Source: Candidatus Delongbacteria bacterium (GTDB lineage: Bacteria > UBA4055). From it: DNA of 8,751 nucleotides. Numbering within the stretch: the first letter of the stretch is position 1; the number at the start of each line of letters is the position of its first letter. The translations under genes and the position numbers were made by a program. The stretch lies in the NCBI GenBank assembly GCA_022013635.1, contig JAKLPX010000012.1, forward strand, positions 1 to 8,751, given 5' to 3'. This document shows positions 6,173-8,751 of the stretch, piece by piece. The notes under the pieces were generated by a model. It saw only the letters and a list, made by a program, of their open reading frames with translations, was not told the origin of the DNA and made no database searches.

Positions 6173-7494
6173 TGGAAACTTCAGCTTTTCAAAAAATATA
6201 TACTAAAATAACTCAGATAACCAAAGCTACCTGTTCATTGAAAGCCGAAGGTGTGGGTTATGAAGAGATAGCTACCGTTAACGGCAGACTGGCTCAGGTT
6301 GTAAAAATTCAGGGTGACAGCGTTACGCTTCAGATATTTTCCGGTACTGAAGGGATTCCTACAAACGCCGAAGTTGTATTTATGGGCAAAGCTCCGACAA
6401 TTAAGGTTTCGGATGAGCTGGCGGGAAGATTTTTCAATGCCTACGGCGATCCTATTGACGGAGGCCCCGCGGTTGAGGGCAAAGAAGTTGAGATCGGCGG
6501 TCCTTCAGTAAATCCTGTAAGAAGAAAACAGCCTTCCGAACTTATACCGACAGGAATCGCCGGCATTGACCTTAACAACACTCTTGTTACCGGTCAGAAA
6601 ATCCCGTTCTTTGCGGATCCGGATCAGCCGTTCAATCAGGTTATGGCTATGGTTGCTCTGAGAGCAAAAGCGGATAAGATCATTCTCGGCGGTATGGGAC
6701 TTTCAAACGACGATTATCTTTTCTTCAAAAATATTTTTGATAATGCGGGCGCGTTAGACAGGATCATCAGCTTTATTAACACTACTGAAAATCCTCCGGT
6801 GGAAAGATTGCTCGTACCGGATATGGCGTTGACAACAGCGGAATATTTTGCTCATGAAAAACATCAGAAAGTACTTGTTCTGCTTACTGATATGACACTT
6901 TATGCCGATGCGTTAAGTATCGTATCGAACCGTATGGATCAGATACCGTCAAAGGACAGTATGCCCGGTTCATTATACAGTGACCTTGCAAAATTATACG
7001 AAAAAGCCGTTCAATTTCCTGAAGGCGGTTCGATAACAATTATCGCAGTAACGACTCTGTCGGGCGGAGACATCACTCATGCTATACCGGATAATACGGG
7101 ATATATTACAGAAGGCCAGTTGTTCTTAAGAAGGGATACGGATATCGGAAAAGTAATCATTGACCCGTTCAGAAGTCTGTCAAGGCTGAAACAGCTTGTA
7201 ATAGGAAAGCAGACAAGAGAAGATCATCCTCAGGTGATGAACGCGGCGATCAGACTTTTTGCAGATGCGGCTAACGCAAAAACAAAACTTGAGAACGGTT
7301 TCGATCTGAATGATTACGATGAAAGAACTCTTCGTTTTGCGAAGGATTATTCCCGCGAACTTCTCGCGATAGATATCAATATTGATATTGAACAAATGCT
7401 CGATACCGGCTGGAGACTATTCGCCGAACATTTCAATAAATCTGAAGTCGGAATAAAAGACTCATTAACGGAAAAATACTGGGCTGAAAAATAA
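6172..7494 (+). CDS. atpB: V/A-type ATPase non-catalytic subunit B
   Basis: A 440-residue protein, normal length for this branch (also ntpB). It alternates with A in the A3B3 head and completes the active site at each A/B interface. Visible order: beta-barrel (about 1-75), nucleotide-binding-fold domain without a P-loop (the region around residues 145-165 reads FFADPDQPFNQ), and a helical C-terminal domain. RSLSRL (334-339) is the family's arginine-finger segment; Arg338 is the likely residue reaching into the A-subunit site. IPDNTGYITEGQ and KQTREDHPQ are characteristic B-subunit blocks. The canonical 'PGRRGYPGY' segment is replaced here by PSKDSMPGS (259-267), consistent with the divergent Borrelia/Chlamydia/Bacteroidota type. 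ATG 6172 overlaps the stop of A by one base and sits behind GAAGGAAAGG. It is followed 35 nt later by subunit D. Confidence 0.95.
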   Translation: METSAFQKIYTKITQITKATCSLKAEGVGYEEIATVNGRLAQVVKIQGDSVTLQIFSGTEGIPTNAEVVFMGKAPTIKVSDELAGRFFNAYGDPIDGGPAVEGKEVEIGGPSVNPVRRKQPSELIPTGIAGIDLNNTLVTGQKIPFFADPDQPFNQVMAMVALRAKADKIILGGMGLSNDDYLFFKNIFDNAGALDRIISFINTTENPPVERLLVPDMALTTAEYFAHEKHQKVLVLLTDMTLYADALSIVSNRMDQIPSKDSMPGSLYSDLAKLYEKAVQFPEGGSITIIAVTTLSGGDITHAIPDNTGYITEGQLFLRRDTDIGKVIIDPFRSLSRLKQLVIGKQTREDHPQVMNAAIRLFADAANAKTKLENGFDLNDYDERTLRFAKDYSRELLAIDINIDIEQMLDTGWRLFAEHFNKSEVGIKDSLTEKYWAEK

Positions 7495-7529
7495 GAGTAT
7501 AACTCAATTAAAAAACAGAGTCGGAATAA

Positions 7530-8129
7530 ATGGCTATTAAATTTCAATACAATAAAATTTCAATGCAGAGCCTCGGAAAACAGTTAAAGGTCAGGCTTCG
7601 GGCTTTACCTACGATTAAGAACAAGGAATCCGCTTTGAGAATGGAAGTTAAAAAGGCAAAAGATCAGGTAGGAATTCTGAATAAAAAACTTACTCTTGAG
7701 ATAAAGAAATACGACGGTATGACCGGCTTATGGAATGAATTCGATCATACTTTACTGAAAGTCGAGGATGTAGTTCTGGATACCAAAAAGATAGCCGGGG
7801 TAAAAACTCCTGTCCTAAAGGAGATAAAGTTTTCTGTAAAAGAATACGATCTTTTCGAATCTCCGGTCTGGTTCGCCGCCGGTATTGCGATACTAAAAAA
7901 ATTAGTAAGTATTGCAATTGAGAGAGAAGTATTCATTGTGAAAATGGAATTACTTGAGAGGGCAAGAAGAAAAACGACTCAGAAAGTGAACCTTTATGAA
8001 AAAGTTCAGATACCCGGTTTCCAGGAAGCTATGCTCAAGATAAAAAGATTCATGGAAGACGAGGATAATCTGTCAAAATCTTCCCAGAAGATCGTGAAGA
8101 CCCGCCAGGCAATGGAGGTAGCCTCATGA
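7530..8129 (+). CDS. atpD: V/A-type ATPase subunit D (central rotor shaft)
   Basis: A 199-residue protein, typical for V-type subunit D (also ntpD), the gamma-like shaft that turns inside A3B3 and transmits torque to the membrane ring. The N-terminal helix (FQYNKISMQSLGKQLKVRL, about 5-25, then LRMEVKKAKDQVGILNKKL) and the C-terminal helix (about 140-195) are long and charged and would form the antiparallel coiled coil of the shaft. The middle (about 65-120) forms the lower head that normally binds subunits F and C. The start at ATG 7530 has only a weak Shine-Dalgarno (CAGAG or TCGGA), unlike its neighbours, in a 35-nt gap after B. The stop TGA overlaps the I-subunit start (ATGA). No F-subunit gene follows, although D usually works with F. 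Confidence 0.93.
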   Translation: MAIKFQYNKISMQSLGKQLKVRLRALPTIKNKESALRMEVKKAKDQVGILNKKLTLEIKKYDGMTGLWNEFDHTLLKVEDVVLDTKKIAGVKTPVLKEIKFSVKEYDLFESPVWFAAGIAILKKLVSIAIEREVFIVKMELLERARRKTTQKVNLYEKVQIPGFQEAMLKIKRFMEDEDNLSKSSQKIVKTRQAMEVAS

Positions 8130-8751
8130 TAGTTAAAATGACAAGATACTCTTTCTTGATTTATCATAAAGAATACGATAAATTCTTAAATGATCTTCAG
8201 AATATCGGCGTTGTTCATATTATAGAAAAATCCGACGAACTTGCCGAGGATGTAAGAAATAAGATTAATCTGATAAAACGGATTGATTCAACCGTAAAAC
8301 ATCTGAAAACGAGAGTTTTTGACGGTAAATTTTCGTATGAAATCAGAAGCGATGCTGATAATCTAAAAGCGATTGATGAAACTGAGAAAATTTCACTGGA
8401 TATTGATCAGAACCATCAGAAGCTTCACCAGCTCAACAAAGAATTGCATTATCAGGAGCCTTGGGGTAATTTTTCGATCGAAACGGTCAATAAATTGCAA
8501 CAGGCGGGAATTGTGCTGAAATTCTTTATTGTTTCGTCAAAAAGTTTCGATGAATCATGGAAAGAAAAATATTCGCTTGAGATCATAAAGCAATTTTCGG
8601 GAAATACATATTTTGCCGTTTTCCACAAAACAGGCGAAACGATTGAGATAAAAGCTGATGAAATCAAAATTTTCGACCGATCAATTTCGGAAATAAAAAA
8701 TGAAATACATAAAGTTAAAGAGAAAATTGGATCGGATAATAAACAACTGAA
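8126..8751 (+). CDS. atpI: V/A-type ATPase subunit I, N-terminal part (cut by window edge)
   Basis: ATG 8126 overlaps the D stop (ATGA) and follows a strong GGAGG (8114-8118) at 7 nt. The frame is open to the window edge, giving 208 codons of a protein usually about 600-650 residues long (also ntpI, the a-subunit equivalent). It begins MIVKMTRYSFLIYHKEYDKF, then LQNIGVVHIIE, the typical N-terminal fold of the I/a subunit. A long charged helical region with coiled-coil character follows. This cytoplasmic arm binds the peripheral stalks; the membrane half carrying the ion channel residues lies outside the window. Nothing in the visible part is disrupted. Confidence 0.9.
   Translation, partial: MIVKMTRYSFLIYHKEYDKFLNDLQNIGVVHIIEKSDELAEDVRNKINLIKRIDSTVKHLKTRVFDGKFSYEIRSDADNLKAIDETEKISLDIDQNHQKLHQLNKELHYQEPWGNFSIETVNKLQQAGIVLKFFIVSSKSFDESWKEKYSLEIIKQFSGNTYFAVFHKTGETIEIKADEIKIFDRSISEIKNEIHKVKEKIGSDNKQL

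Larger units (their letters stand above)
2950..8751 (+). other. V/A-type ATPase operon E-DUF2764-A-B-D-I (continues past the right edge)
   Basis: Six co-directional genes have gaps of 3, 16, -1, 35 and -4 nt, with no terminator-like hairpin between them, so a single transcript is expected. The order matches the chlamydial and Borrelia-type operons, in which K (the proteolipid ring) follows I. No C, F or G gene occurs between E and I. Direction of action (ATP-driven pumping or ATP synthesis) and ion choice cannot be read from this part. Confidence 0.9.

Noticed and set aside
6314..6511. Overlapping + strand ORF inside the B-subunit gene
   Set aside because: Shadow frame; the B-subunit protein is continuous and family-typical across it.
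8452..8667. Antisense ORF at the right edge
   Set aside because: Lies opposite the well-supported N-terminal part of subunit I.

Overview
This AT-rich bacterial window is dominated by the 5' two thirds of a V/A-type (rotary, vacuolar-like) ATPase operon. It starts at 2950 and runs off the right edge in the order E, DUF2764-family protein, A, B, D, I. This compact arrangement is the one known from Bacteroidota, Chlamydiae (the E-CT309-A-B-D-I-K locus) and spirochaetes (the Borrelia BB0096-BB0090 locus). It differs from the archaeal/Thermus/Enterococcus layout, which also carries separate C, F and G genes. The A-subunit sequence, the lipoprotein signals and a -33/-7-like promoter (TTG, 21 nt, TAAATTTA) fit Bacteroidota or a relative best. 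That placement is an inference.

Left part (1-1922): the 3' end of a small multi-pass membrane protein, then two lipoprotein genes. The first, a TPR-repeat lipoprotein (357-1299), is split by a frameshift. Its signal peptide and lipobox lie in one frame and its TPR body in the +1 frame, so it is a pseudogene, a sequencing error or a recoded gene. The second (1326-1922) is an intact lipoprotein with a carbohydrate-binding-module-like beta-sandwich.

Middle (1923-2949): a 214-nt gene-free stretch holds a large nested inverted repeat (1977-2049) whose loop resembles one end of an IS3-family element. It is followed by a 235-aa cysteine-motif protein of unknown function (I recall the family as DUF6901). 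A 105-nt gap then carries the likely ATPase promoter, with a perfect-armed 20-bp palindrome between its two elements.

Right part (2950-8751): E (peripheral stalk), DUF2764 protein (function unknown; possible stand-in for the missing C/d-type connector), A (catalytic, intact P-loop), B (non-catalytic, arginine finger kept), D (central rotor shaft) and the N-terminal 208 residues of I (membrane stator). Gaps are short or overlapping (A/B share 1 nt, D/I share 4 nt), so one transcript with translational coupling is expected. The rotor ring gene (K) would lie beyond the right edge, so whether the enzyme moves H+ or Na+ cannot be read here.

No tRNA, rRNA, CRISPR array or intact mobile element was seen.
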